From: Chondrosia reniformis
Taxonomy: Eukaryota; Porifera; Demospongiae; Chondrillida; Chondrillidae
Reading direction: 5' to 3'
NCBI GenBank assembly: GCA_947172415.1
Contig: OX359190.1
Coordinates: 5,766,001-5,830,000 of the forward strand
DNA: 64,000 nt
The translations under genes and the position numbers were made by a program. How positions within the stretch are numbered: position 1 is the first letter of the stretch; every line of letters starts with the position of its first letter. Below are positions 11,671 to 23,474 of the stretch, piece by piece. The notes below the pieces were generated by a model. The model ran no database searches, had not been told where the DNA came from, and saw only the letters and a program-made list of their open reading frames with translations.

Positions 11671-12137
11671 GACATGTAGTCCATACAACTGGTATATATA
11701 TAACACTAATACATTTAACAAGTACCTAAAAGTAGTTTAAACATACAATGAGTACATACAACTAGTACATAAAATTAGTAGGTACAACTGGTTCACACAA
11801 CTAGTAACTAGTACATATGACTAGTACATGCGACTATTACATACAACTAGTATATACAATAACTTCATAAAACTAGTATATAGCTAGTACAAACAACTAG
11901 TGCATACATCTTGTACAAACAACTGGTTCATTTCTAGTACATACAACTAGTACATACAACTAGGATATCCAACTAGAACATACAATTAGTACGTACAACT
12001 ACCACATACAACTTGTACATACAACGAGCACCTACAACTAGTAAATATAACTAGTATTAGTACATACAACAAGTACATACAATTAGCACATACAAACAGC
12101 ACATACCGCTAGTACATACAAATAGGATATATACCTA
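11671..12137 (+). repeat. Satellite 1
   Basis: Short ACTAGTACATACA-type array between the 5' end of PLE copy A and the CACTG terminus of the CACTA element. No gene. Confidence 0.85.
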
Positions 12138-12235
12138 CACTGTTAAAAATGCGGTGTGACGATCACACCAATTTACGCTCACACCAACGGTGTGATCGGT
12201 CACACCGCAGGTTTAGTGTGACGATCACACCGAAC
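12138..12235 (+). repeat. CACTA terminus with subterminal palindromes
   Basis: CACTGTTAAAAATG, then GGTGTGACGATCACACC, then TCACACC / GGTGTGATCGGTCACACC, then GTGTGACGATCACACC: at least three short palindromic GTGTGA/TCACAC modules in about 90 bp. Clustered subterminal repeats are the usual transposase-binding sites of CACTA elements. The first 35 bp recur, slightly changed, at 19568. Confidence 0.75.
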
Positions 12236-13112
12236 GGTCGCCATTTCTACAGTTACGCAACCGTGCCCTGCCCTCTGCTCGTTGCGCAAACATTGCGAGC
12301 ACGTATCCTAGGTAACGAGTTCTTTTTAGAGAATGGCTACCGACTGAACGAGTGGACGGTTCAGGAATTGGTCGTTTGTGTCAGAGTACATACGGTTCTA
12401 GAGGCAAATAAAGACAACAAAGGTACACTGCATGTGTTACACACTATTTAAAGCCATTTCTCAGTTTTCGTTCTCGCGTAAGGTAAAACGGGGTAACTTA
12501 GAACAATATTTTGTTTTCCGTACCTTGTTTTCAGACAAATTTTGCTGGATGTCCAATAAGCTGTTCATATATGAGGTTCACCTTGCCTAGTCACAGTACA
12601 GTAGACAAACCTAGATTTCGCGTGCATTTCAAGGCGCACGGGGAATGAAACGGCGGCCAAGTAACAAAATGGCGGATGGGGTAACTTGGAACGCTGTTTT
12701 TAAAGATGTGTCGCTTCCCCCATGAGCCGCCAATAACCTGAATGGAAGGTTCGGCATGCAGGTAGCAATTATAACTTGCTATGTAATTACTCGTGCGTAT
12801 TTTGGCGTTGTGTGAAGTCAAGCAAAACAGATTATTTTATTACTTTAAATCGTCGTAAAAGTTGCACCGAGCTTCTCAGGATGCCGAACGAGGAACAGTG
12901 AGTTGTAGGCAACTCAGTGACCATCGTAGAAGGAGGTTCATTGCAAGATATGGCATTATCACTGGTTTCGCGCCTGTTTCAGAATTTGATTTCGTTGTAT
13001 TATCGCTAGCGTGTCACACTTAGCTATTAACTTAACAATGGTGAACACCAATGAATCTAAAGATCATGAATAATAAAATAAGATGGTGAGAAAGTGAATA
13101 CAACATAAAAGG

Positions 13113-15962
13113 TCAGATGTTAACTTCAGCAATTTCCTCAAGTTTGACCAAGTAGCCCTGCAGGTAGTAGAGAATCAATACGTACATGCAGTTAAGCTAC
13201 GCATTCGTGCATACACTGTCACTTGCAATACAGACAAAATACCACTCACAAAGCCAGCCTCCTCAGCCCTGGATATTTCACCAGGAAACTTAATGTGGAG
13301 GATTCTTTCCACCTGCCACGGGAATATTATGTAGGCACTTTTGATGATTGCCAGCTCTTCCTTCTCCGGCATCGTGTTCTGTATGTAGAAAGTAAATTAA
13401 TAACTTATGTTCTTACATGCAGGCCATGTGATTGCAAACTTACAAAAAGGGCAGTCTCAAAATTGTCCTCGAAGGACTCCCGGCCAGGCAGTGGCTCCTG
13501 TAGGAGCTCCAGGAACTTCGGTGGACACAACAGACTATCAAAGAACAACTATGGTAAGTCACGTATGCAGTTGTACATATTAGAAACTGTTGGTCCTCAC
13601 CCATGTTCTTGAAATGATTGTTCGAGGGCAACAATGGCCTCTTCAAATGCACTTAGTACTGGCATCCTCTCATCCTAGACAAATTCTTAAAGAAGGAGTG
13701 TTTAGCCTCGTACCTCATGCACCAATAATTCACCAGAGGCCCATACCTACATACGGATATAACAACATTTTTAAAGGAGGAAGTGGTTATGTACAATGTG
13801 CACATACATACCTAACAAAGTGGGCTTCTTAATTAAGTACTCACCTGGCTGTCCATGTAGGCAAATGCAACAAATAGTGCATTTTTGGTGTCAAGGTTCT
13901 TGAAGGGTACAGTTCCACCCAGGTGGAAAGAAAAGCCTCAATGAGGAATATCATGTGTTCTGTGGTGGCCATTGAAACCTTCTGGGCGAACAGAAACTCC
14001 ATGATATGGAAGAGCATGAGGAAGTGTTCCCAGTGAGCACTATCCTCAGGGACGACGTCTCCCACTAGGAGTGGGAGGAAACGCCCTAGGCACCACATTT
14101 CTGTAGCTACAATGTATAATGGAACATATGTATAAATAACATTAGCTATAGGACAGACTTGTACATAATAAATACAATGGAGGTAAACTTGTCACAGCTA
14201 TATATGTAAGTGTACCTGATTGCTTTAAATCCCCCGATTCCAAGTGGGTGGCGGCAATGTTCCCTCTTGGCCTGTTTGAACCCTCAATTGGTCCAAATTG
14301 GTAGGACTCAATCCGCCGGTTCAACTCAGTGACACTTATTAGCGAGCTGTCAATGAGATGACTAAGCAGGTGCTTCACCCACATTGGCAGCACTCCTTCT
14401 AGGACATCATGCATAATGTCTGGTAGTAGCCCCTCCGTTGTGTGGAAATACCTAAGGGTGTTTAGTATCGGATCCCTCACTACACCATAGGTAGTAGCCA
14501 TGTGGTCATGGAGGGGACCTCCGAGGCTGGCACAATGTCTCTGATGTGTGTCCCTGGTTCGTGGCTGAAACTCTCGCTCGTGAAACTACACATAAACCAA
14601 TAATAATACAGTGTATGTTGTATCATGTACAGATGCAAGTGTATGTACACACAAGTAGATACACATCCAAACACAAAACACACCTTCTGTTGCATCTCGG
14701 CATCTGTAGCCATGCAATATCGGCATTTTCTGAAGGCAGAGTTGAGTGCCTTGTAGCCTCCAATGAGCTGAGATGCAAGGTTGTCGGCAGACACTACAGT
14801 GACGGTTCCCCTAAATTTTCTTTCAGCTCCATCAAACTGGAAGTTGTGTCCCTCATCCTAAAAAGATTAAAATTAATCATCACATGCAGATTTAATAACC
14901 ATGCACGATCAAACAGGCATGCCAATCTTATATCTCTATATATGTACCTCCAGCTTCTTCACAGCTTCCACAAAGGGCTCTAGAACAGCATCTATACCAT
15001 GGGCCTGGATGACTGACACTTTCACAATGCTGAGGAGGCAGATGCTGTCAAGGGTGGAACGGAGTTTGGGGTCCAGGTTTCCCAATGTGTAATAGAATAG
15101 CCCTGTATATAGGACATATATGTTTACGTAAACATTGATAATGGGTAATAATGTATAGATAGCATTACATACATATGTACCAAGCTTGTGCACTTTAGTA
15201 TTAGATCCCAGTGGGTTGACAGCTTCAACGTCGTCATAATACAACTGAATTTGCAGAGCTGATTTGTCTTCCCGGAAAAGTGAGTTGTCCTTGTATGCCT
15301 GACTGTCACAGAAGTCCCCCATCACTCCCTCCGTGACAGAACAATGAGAGTTGCAGATCTACACACACAAGGTAATTAATTGGTATATTGTTTTCACATA
15401 ATCAAAGTCAGTTTAGAAATTATGCAACCTACCTGGTCTCGAACAACCTCCATGTTCATGAGGTTCTGAAGGGACTCTATGATGGGGATGTCATAACACA
15501 TGTCCTTTTCCTCCTTCATTGTTCCACCTTTTTGCACCATACGTGTTCCAACGACACGTCCAACAGGCTCCTGTAAATAGATGTGGATAAACATCACAAT
15601 TGATAATTGACGTCATTATCCAATTAACATTCCTTCGCTTACATGCAAATGGTCTATTGCACATCTTCCATAGGCTGGACTGATATGCATGTGTATACAA
15701 ACATAGTCTGTTTGTATAGTTGAATACTTACCAAGTAGCTGAAGTTTTCTTTGTAGTACTGCACTTGTTTATATTCTGTCATCAACCCTTCAAAGGGGTT
15801 ATGGGAGACACCAGCTGAAGCTAATCTGCTCAGCACCGTCTTTGTGTCTGCTTCTGGTAACCCGATGTCCTGTAAGGCTTCTCTAATTTCTCCTTTTACG
15901 TTGTGTATCACATCTTCACACAGGGATGATGCACTCTGCACAACTTGGTTCAACGCTGACAT
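13113..15962 (-). CDS. CACTA/EnSpm-like transposase gene, 11 exons, N-terminus missing
   Basis: Exons (high to low): 15962-15732, 15570-15433, 15358-15181, 15102-14948, 14857-14684, 14570-14216, 14100-13845, 13746-13601, 13534-13444, 13378-13250, 13157-13113. Every junction is GT-AG and the phases agree (0,0,1,0,0,1,2, then 2,0,0 after exon 8). Conserved blocks in order: NPFEGLMTEYKQVQYYKENF; SALQIQLYYDDVEAVNPLGS; HKLG/LFYYTLGN across a junction; CRYCMA; GPLHDHMATTYGVVRDPILN; GLLPDIMHDVLEGVLP; WCLGRFLPLLVGDVVPED; YPSRTLTPKMHYLLHLP; GPLVNYWCMRYEAKHSFFK. This set is a widespread animal transposon protein family; the D-x-MH motif resembles CACTA transposases. One frame change lies within exon 8 next to a TCTAG that looks like a splice acceptor, so a deletion through an intron is possible. 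The terminal exon ends EIAEVNI then TGA (13115-13113). The first exon is cut by satellite. The CACTA assignment leans on the CACTG terminus. Confidence 0.75.
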
Positions 15963-15967
15963 AACCA

Positions 15968-17922
15968 TATGTATAGTACATATAAATAGTACATACAACT
16001 AGGACAATTACACACAACTGGTACATACAACTAGTACAAAGAATTAGAACATAAAACTAGTTCAAACAAACAAACAAGTAGTATATAGTGCGAATTCCTT
16101 GCTAGTTCCTCTTATAACTTGTACCAGAACCTACAACTCGTTCAAAAAACTAGTACATACAGCTAGTACATACAACTTGTACAAAGTTAATACATACAAC
16201 TAGTATAAACATACAACTAGTACAGAGTAAGTGTGCATACAATTAGGACATCCAACTAGTACATACAACTAGTACATACAATTAGTATCTAGTACGTACC
16301 ACTAGCACCTCCCCAGTACCTAATGCAACTGGGACTTGAACCTGTAACTGTAAATGCAAATAGAACAAACAATTAGTACATACAACTATTACATACAACT
16401 TTTACATACAGCTAGTACCTACAACAACTAAATATAACTAGGACTAGTACATAAAACTAGTGAATACAACTAGTTCTTACAAAAAGTACTTAAAACTAGT
16501 ACATGCAACAAGTACATACAACCAGTACATACTAAATAGTACCCAAAAACTGATACATACAATTAGTAAATGCAACTAGCACATTCAACTAGTCCATACA
16601 ACCATGACAAATAGCTAGGCCATATAACTAATACATGCACCTACTACATATAACTAGTAAATACACATGCCTTAAATTATAAATAGTACATACAATTAGT
16701 AAATAAAACTAGTACATAAAACTAGCACATACAACTAGTACATACAACTAGAAACTAGTATATACAACCAGCTCACAGAATGAGTACATAATACTAGAAC
16801 GTACAACTTGTATATTCAACTAGTAAATAACTACTACACACAACTAGGAAAAACAACTAGGATATATAAATAGTACATACACCTACTACATTTAACTAGT
16901 ACATAAACGTTTACCTAATAATTATAAATAGTACATACAACTAGCATATACAACTAGTACATACAACTAGTATCTAGTACATACAACTAGTACCTCCCTA
17001 GCACCTAGTTTAACTAGTACAAAAACCTATCACTTGTACATACAACTAGTACATACAACTAGTACATACCCCTAGAATCTACAACCATACATAGCTAGTA
17101 CATACAACTAGTATATACATACAACTAGTACATACAACTGGTACATACAACTAGTACTTGCTACTAGTACATATAACTAGTTCACACATCTACCACATAT
17201 AACTAATACATGAAAATATAACTAGTACATATAAATACTACATAAACATAGAACATACTAGTAGTTCATACAACTGCTAGTACATAGAACGAGTACATAA
17301 AACTAGGACCTATAACTAGTTCACACCTACTACATATTATTAGTACATAAATATATAACTAGTACATATGAATAATACATGCAACTAGAAACTTGTACAT
17401 ACAACTGGTATATATATAAAACTAGTACATTTAATTAGTTCATACAACCATTATATACAAACAACTAGTTCATACAACTAGTATTTACAATTAGGTCGTA
17501 CAACTAGTTCACACAACTATTAACTAGTACATATAACTAAAACGTTCAACTATGACAAACAACTAGTTTTTACAATTAGTTCGCACAATTAGTTCATACA
17601 ACTAGTAACTACTACATACAACTAATACATACAACTAGTACCTAAAACTAGTAAATTAAGCTAGTTCTAGTACATACCACTAGTACATTCGACTAGTACT
17701 TTCAACTAGTACATTTAACTAGTACAAACAATTACTACATATAACGAATACATAAAAATATAACTAGTTAAAATAAATATTGCCATCCACATAGTACATA
17801 CAACTAGTACATAAAACTAGTAAATACAACTAGAAACTAATACATACAACTAGTATATATATAAAATTAATACATTTAACTAGTACATACAACTGGTGTA
17901 TACATACAACTAGTACATAACA
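15968..17922 (+). repeat. Satellite 1
   Basis: ACTAGTACATACA-type array, about 2 kb, with larger blocks shared with other parts of the array (for example around 16720-16940 versus 7190-7400). No gene. Confidence 0.9.
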
Positions 17923-18763
17923 ACAATCAATTTATCACAAAAGTATATGATAAGCGAGAGGACTTTAACTTTGATATAGTAATTTTCCCCCCTTTAGATA
18001 GTAATATTCCTAATACCCCAGCCTATGGTGTCTTTATTTCACAACGAATAAGTATTCCAGAATATGTATTGACTTCTCCAGTTTTCAGGCTAAAAGTTTG
18101 CAGTTATGCAGTAGGCTTATTAAGCAGGGTTACAAATACTTTAAGCTAAAATCAACCTTTAAAACCTTCCTATCCCGGCAGCCTCCAGTTAGAATCAAGT
18201 ATAAGCAAAAAGTAGCTAGTATGCTTAAGGACTGTCCTGTGTAAACCCATATTGTGTTACCCCACCTCCAAAGAAATGTTACTACTAGAAGACCTAAGGG
18301 TAGACTTATGTAATATGTCCTACTTGTGTCTATAGTTATGCTGAGTCTGTTTTACCTGTACAAGCAAGATTACTAATAGATTTATAATTAATTCATAAAA
18401 GTTAATTGGACCTACATTCCTTTCATAAAATTAAATTTCATCCTGTGTCTTAGTTAACACCTTATTTAAATTTTGGCGCCAAAATAGTGTATATAAAGCC
18501 CCTAGATTTAGCATAGTGAGCCAAGGATTCACAGAAGATCAAGATAAAGAAAAAGACAAAGACTCCCAGGATCACTGATGAAGGGTGGAATTCCCAGAAA
18601 CGGCTGTCTGACCCAGTGGTGAAGAAGATAAAAGAAGGGAAAAGAAGGAAGAAAAGACTCCTGTATCTTAATCTAAAGCTCTCTTTAGGTTTAGTTCCCC
18701 TATAGGCTCTTTTTACAGAATAGGCATATAGCATGTAGGAAAATGGTATCTTAGATTTTTCAT
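17923..18763 (+). mobile_element. PLE copy B, 3' fragment
   Basis: It begins within the last part of the RT frame (AATCAATTTATCAC, matching 31218 of copy C). It includes the RT C-terminal tail (CTTATTAAGCAGGGTTACAA, encoding LIKQGYK) and the whole 3' region with a TATATAAAG box and a hammerhead-like motif, ending ATTTTTCATAC. Copy B is the plus-strand equivalent of 8175-9000. It is a 5'-truncated insertion, as expected from incomplete target-primed reverse transcription. The short frame read on the opposite strand of this 3' region in copies A and B is not considered coding. Confidence 0.85.
18562..18620 (+). ncRNA. Candidate hammerhead ribozyme in PLE copy B
   Basis: CTGATGA at 18575-18581, stem II GGG/CCC, GAAAC at 18597-18601, AC-GGCT-GT short stem III, and the expected cleavage after GTC at 18608. 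Stem I begins TCA (18572-18574) with TGA (18609-18611). It is the same as in copy A, including the unusual A-A at the base of stem II. Confidence 0.5.
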
Positions 18764-19567
18764 ACAAGTAGTACATATACCTAGTACATACACATATATA
18801 TAGAACATATAAATAGTATGTACAACTAGTATATATAACTAGTACAAACAACTAGTACATACACACATACAAATGTAACGAGTAGATATATGTAGTACAT
18901 ACAACCAATACATACAACTAGTACATTTAAAGAGTACATACAACTGGTACATACAAGAATTACACAAAACTGTTACATACAACTAGAACATATAACTAGT
19001 ACATATAACTAGTATATACAACTAGTACCTCCCTAGTACCTAGTATAATTTTGACTAGGACCTACAACTAGTATATACTACTAGTAAATGCAACTAGTAC
19101 ATGCAACTAGTACATGCAACCTATACCTAGTACATATAACTAGTACATATGACTAGTACATACACATATAACTAGTACATAAATATAATACATACAACTA
19201 GTACAGAAAACTAGTTCACACAAACAAACAAGTAGTTCATAGAACTAGTTCATTCCTAATACTTAGTATAACTTGTACTAGAACCAAACAAACTAGTTAA
19301 AACATCTAGTATATACAACTATTACATACAATTAGGCAATAGTACATACAACTAGTACATACAACTAGTACATACAACTAGTACATACAACCAGTTCATA
19401 TAACTAGTACATACAATTAGTACATACAACCAGTTCATATAACTAGTACATACAACTATTACACACTACTTATACATTCAACTAGTACAAATAACTACTA
19501 CATTCGACTAGTACATACAAATAGTATTGAGTAAATATATACAACTAGTACATACAACTAGTGCATA
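18764..19567 (+). repeat. Satellite 1
   Basis: Tandem degenerate ACTAGTACATACA units between PLE copy B and the second CACTA terminus. No gene. Confidence 0.9.
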
Positions 19568-20075
19568 CACTGTTAAAAATGTGGGGTGACGATCACACCA
19601 AAAATTGGTGTGAATTGATTGCTACAGGGCTCACACCAGATTTCAGTGTGATAGTCACTCCTAGCATAATGGTGTGAGAATCACTCTTTGTAAAGTGCGA
19701 ACCTCACCAGAACATAATCTCCCACAAATCCAGGTTCCAGTTCAAATTCTCACAACCTCATGCAGTTTACATACACATGCATTGACTTTTCCATGCATGC
19801 ATGCCTCTAGCTGAATTGCAGTTTAGTGTAGACTGACACACATCATAAGAAACACATGTGAAGGATAGATACAGCATAGTAAAAGCAGTACAGTGAATGA
19901 TAGAAAAATAATATTAAAGAGCAAGTCTGGCAATAAACTTTTGAAGCCTTGGCTTCTTTGGTACTTTGGCTTTCAAAAACACAGTTTCTAGGAACTGAAA
20001 AAGGGACGTAGTGCCAATTGGGTAGCTGATGTTGAAGACAAAAAAGGAGGCAAATAACGCTGCCACTGCTACATA
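19568..20075 (-). mobile_element. CACTA/EnSpm terminal fragment, second copy
   Basis: It begins CACTGTTAAAAATGTGGGGT, almost the same first bases as 12138, with GTGTGA/TCACAC modules following (for example GTGTGATAGTCAC). It ends in satellite at about 20075, so only one end of the element is present. The right part carries a short coding exon on the minus strand (19914-20069). Beyond the first 40 bp the sequence is not the same as the copy at 12138, so this is a different family with related ends. Confidence 0.65.
19914..20069 (-). CDS. Putative C-terminal exon of a CACTA transposase
   Basis: An open stretch of about 51 codons ending in TAA at 19914-19916. It reads SFFVFNISYPIGTTSLFQFL in its first half and then a Lys/Arg-rich tail (KAKVPKKPRLQKFIARLAL). 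It lies about 350 bp from the CACTG end and points toward it, the same arrangement as the larger gene at 13113-15962. The upstream part is lost into satellite. The family is not recognised from this piece alone, so the call rests on position and on having a clean stop. Confidence 0.4.
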   Translation of the reverse strand, partial: AVAALFASFFVFNISYPIGTTSLFQFLETVFLKAKVPKKPRLQKFIARLAL

Positions 20076-23000
20076 AAATTAGTACACACAAATAGTGCAT
20101 ACAGCTAGTAAATATAACTAGTACATACTACTAGTACATAAAACTAGTACATATAAAGAGTACACACAACTAGTTCATAAAACTAGTTCATACAACTAGT
20201 ACATGAAACAAGTATCTAGTACCTACAACTAGTACAAGAATCAACAACTGGTAAATTCACATAGTAAATACAACTGGTACTTACAACTAGTTCATATGAC
20301 TAGTACATAACTAGTACCTACAATTAGTACATAGAACTAGTTTAAACAATTAGAACCTACAACTACTACACACACCTTGTATATACAATTTGTATATACA
20401 ATTTTGTACATACAAATAGTACATACAACTAGTACATAAAACTACACCATACAACTATTAACTAGTACATACAACTAGTACATTCAAATAGGACATACGA
20501 ATCGTACTAGCAACTAATAAATAAAACTAGTACATATAACTGGAATTAGTACATAAAACTAGTACATACAACTACTACTAACAACTAGTAACGAGTACAT
20601 ACAACTAGTACATTGAACTAGTACACACAACATGTACATGCAACTTGTACATACAATTAATAGATAAAATTAGTACATATAACTAGTACATACAAATAGT
20701 AACACATACAGTACGTACTGCTAGTAATTATAAATAGTACATACAACTAGTATCTAGTACATACAACTAGTACCTTCCTTGCACCTAGTATAACTAGTAC
20801 AAGAACCTACCACTTGTACATACAACTAGTACAAACAACTAGAACATACAGCCAGTGCATAGCTAGTAGATACAGCTAGTAGATAAATACAACTAGTACA
20901 TACAACTAGTACCTACAACTAGTACATATAACTAGTACTAGTTCATACAACTAGTGCATACAACTAGAACTTGTAATTAGTACATGTAACTAATACACCA
21001 TCTACCATATATAACTAATACAGAAAAATATAACTAGTACATATAAATAGTACATAAACATAGTACATAGAGGTAGTTCATACAACTACTAGTACATAGA
21101 ACGAGTACATAAAACTAGGACCTACACACTTACTACATAAAATTAGTATATAAATATTTAACTAGTAAATATGAATAGTGCATCCACATAGTATATATAA
21201 CTAGGATATTTAACTTGTTCATACAACTATTATATACAAACAACTAGTATTTAAATTAGTATTTAAAATAAGGTCGTAAAACTAGTTCACACAACTATTA
21301 ACTAGTACATATAACCAGTACAAGCAACTAGTACATACAACTAGAACATACAACTAGTTCATAAAACCAGTACATACAATTAAGTTCATACAACTAGTAT
21401 TTACAATTAGTAAGTACAACTAGTTCATACAACTAGTACATAAAACTAGTACATATAACTGGTACATATAACTGGTACATATAACTAGTACATTTAAACA
21501 GTACATAAAACTACTTCATAAAACTAGTTCATACAACTAGTACATGCAACAAGTATCTAGTACATACAAATAGAACCTATATACCAAGTCCATAGTATAA
21601 GTAGTACAAGAATGAACAACTGGTACCTACACATAGTACATACAACTGGTCCATACAACTAGTACAAAGAACTTGAAACCAGTAAATACTACTAGTTCAT
21701 AGAACGAGTACATAATACTATAGAGAACATACAACTTGAATATACATCTAGTACATAGCTAATATTAAAAACTAGTATATACATACAACTATTAAGTACA
21801 ACTGGTACATAACTATATAGTATATACAAAGAGTACATACAACTAGTACATACCAAATAGTACACACACCTAGCACATACAATTAGTACCTACAACTAGT
21901 ACAGTCAATTATTCCATACAACTAGGACAAACAACTAGGACATATAATTACTACATATAACTAGTATACAAAAATATAACAAGTAAATACACATATAACT
22001 GGCACTTATAAATAGTACATACACATAATTCATACAATTAGTACATAGAATTATAAACTAGCACAAACAACTAGTTCATAGAACGAGTACATAATACTAG
22101 AACGTACAACTTGTGTATACAACTAGTGCATAGCTATTATTTAAATCTAGTGTTTACATACAAGTAGTACATACAACTGATACATTATTAGTACATATAC
22201 TATTAACTAGTACATAGAACGAGTACATAAAACTAGGACCTACACACTTACTACATAAAATTAGTATATAAATATTTAACTAGTAAATATGAATAGTGCA
22301 TCCACATAGTATATATAACTAGGATATTTAACTTGTTCATACAACTATTATATACAAACAACTAGTATTTAAATTAGTATTTAAAATAAGGTCGTAAAAC
22401 TAGTTCACACAACTATTAACTAGTACATATAACCAGTACAAGCAACTAGTACATACAACTAGAACATACAACTAGTTCATAAAACCAGTACATACAATTA
22501 AGTTCATACAACTAGTATTTACAATTAGTAAGTACAACTAGTACACACTACTAGTACATAAAACTAGTACATATAACTGGTACATATAACTGGTACATAT
22601 AACTAGTACATTTAAACAGTACATAAAACTACTTCATAAAACTAGTTCATACAACTAGTACATGCAACAAGTATCTAGTACATACAAATAGAACCTACCA
22701 AGTCCATAGTATAAGTAGTACAAGAATGAACAACTGGTACCTACACACAGTACATACAACTGGTCCATACAACTAGTACAAAGAACTTGAAACCAGTAAA
22801 TACTACTAGTTCATAGAACGAGTACATAATACTATAGAGAACATACAACTTGAATATACATCTAGTACATAGCTAATATTAAAAACTAGTATATACATAC
22901 AACTATTAAGTACAACTGGTACATAACTATATAGTATATACAAAGAGTACATACAACTAGTACATACCAAATAGTACACACACCTAGCACATACAATTAG

Positions 23001-23147
23001 TACCTACAACTAGTACAGTCAATTATTCCATACAACTAGGACAAACAACTAGGACATATAACTAGTACATACATCTACTACATATAACTAGTAAATACAC
23101 ATATACCTAGTAATTATGAATAGTACATACAACTAGTACATACAGCT
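20076..23147 (+). repeat. Satellite 1 with a 1,118-bp segmental tandem duplication
   Basis: About 21094-21985 and 22212-23100 are nearly identical over roughly 0.9 kb at an offset of 1,118 bp; both contain the run ACTAGGACCTACACACTTAC. A further copy of 20745-21440 appears at 24168-24860 (offset 3,423 bp). The basic unit remains the 13-mer. No gene. Confidence 0.8.
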
Positions 23148-23474
23148 AATAGAATAAGGATTCCTTATAACTGCGTCGAACTTATCTTTGGGATGGTACA
23201 TCCTTCGACTTTTGAGCGTTTAAAAACGCAGTTGGTTTCTTTCAATTCTTGGTCAAACGTTTCGACCCTGGGGGTCTTCCTCAGTGACTGATGGTTGAGT
23301 GGAAGAATTGCCTCTATTTATAGAGGATTTTTCCGCCATTTCCACTTCCTGTCATGTGACCCTCAGCAGAATGAGAAAAACAGGAAATATGAATATTAAA
23401 TCGTCTCCAGGCTTGATGTAACACAATGCCTTGATCTAAATTCATTCTCACCTGACTCTTCTGGATCTTCTGGA
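23148..23474 (-). mobile_element. Retroelement end fragment with hammerhead-like core (second PLE family)
   Basis: On the minus strand it contains CTGAGGA, a GACCC/GGGTC stem and GAAAC, matching the CUGANGA...GAAA core layout but with an extra A before stem II. It ends AAGTTCGACGCAGTTATAAG then GAATCCTTATTC, the same end as 28155-28189. The non-shared part (about 23290-23474) is unique sequence with no frame. Assignment to a Penelope-like end is by analogy with ribozyme-bearing ends of such elements. Confidence 0.45.

Larger units (their letters stand above)
12138..15967 (-). mobile_element. CACTA/EnSpm DNA transposon, 5'-truncated relative to its gene
   Basis: The left terminus starts CACTGTTAAAAATG at 12138, the CACTG-type end known for animal EnSpm elements. 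It is followed within 100 bp by several GTGTGA...TCACAC subterminal repeats. The minus-strand transposase gene (13113-15962) points toward this terminus. At about 15967 the element stops abruptly at satellite 1, inside the gene, and no second CACTG/CAGTG end is present. So the copy lost its other end and the transposase N-terminus. Between the gene and the terminus (12236-13112) I see no further coding, only moderately GC-rich DNA. Confidence 0.7.

Noticed and set aside
12149-12451. 100-codon plus frame in the CACTA terminus
   Set aside because: Its first third is the GTGTGA/TCACAC subterminal repeat and it runs against the transposase gene; no domain seen.
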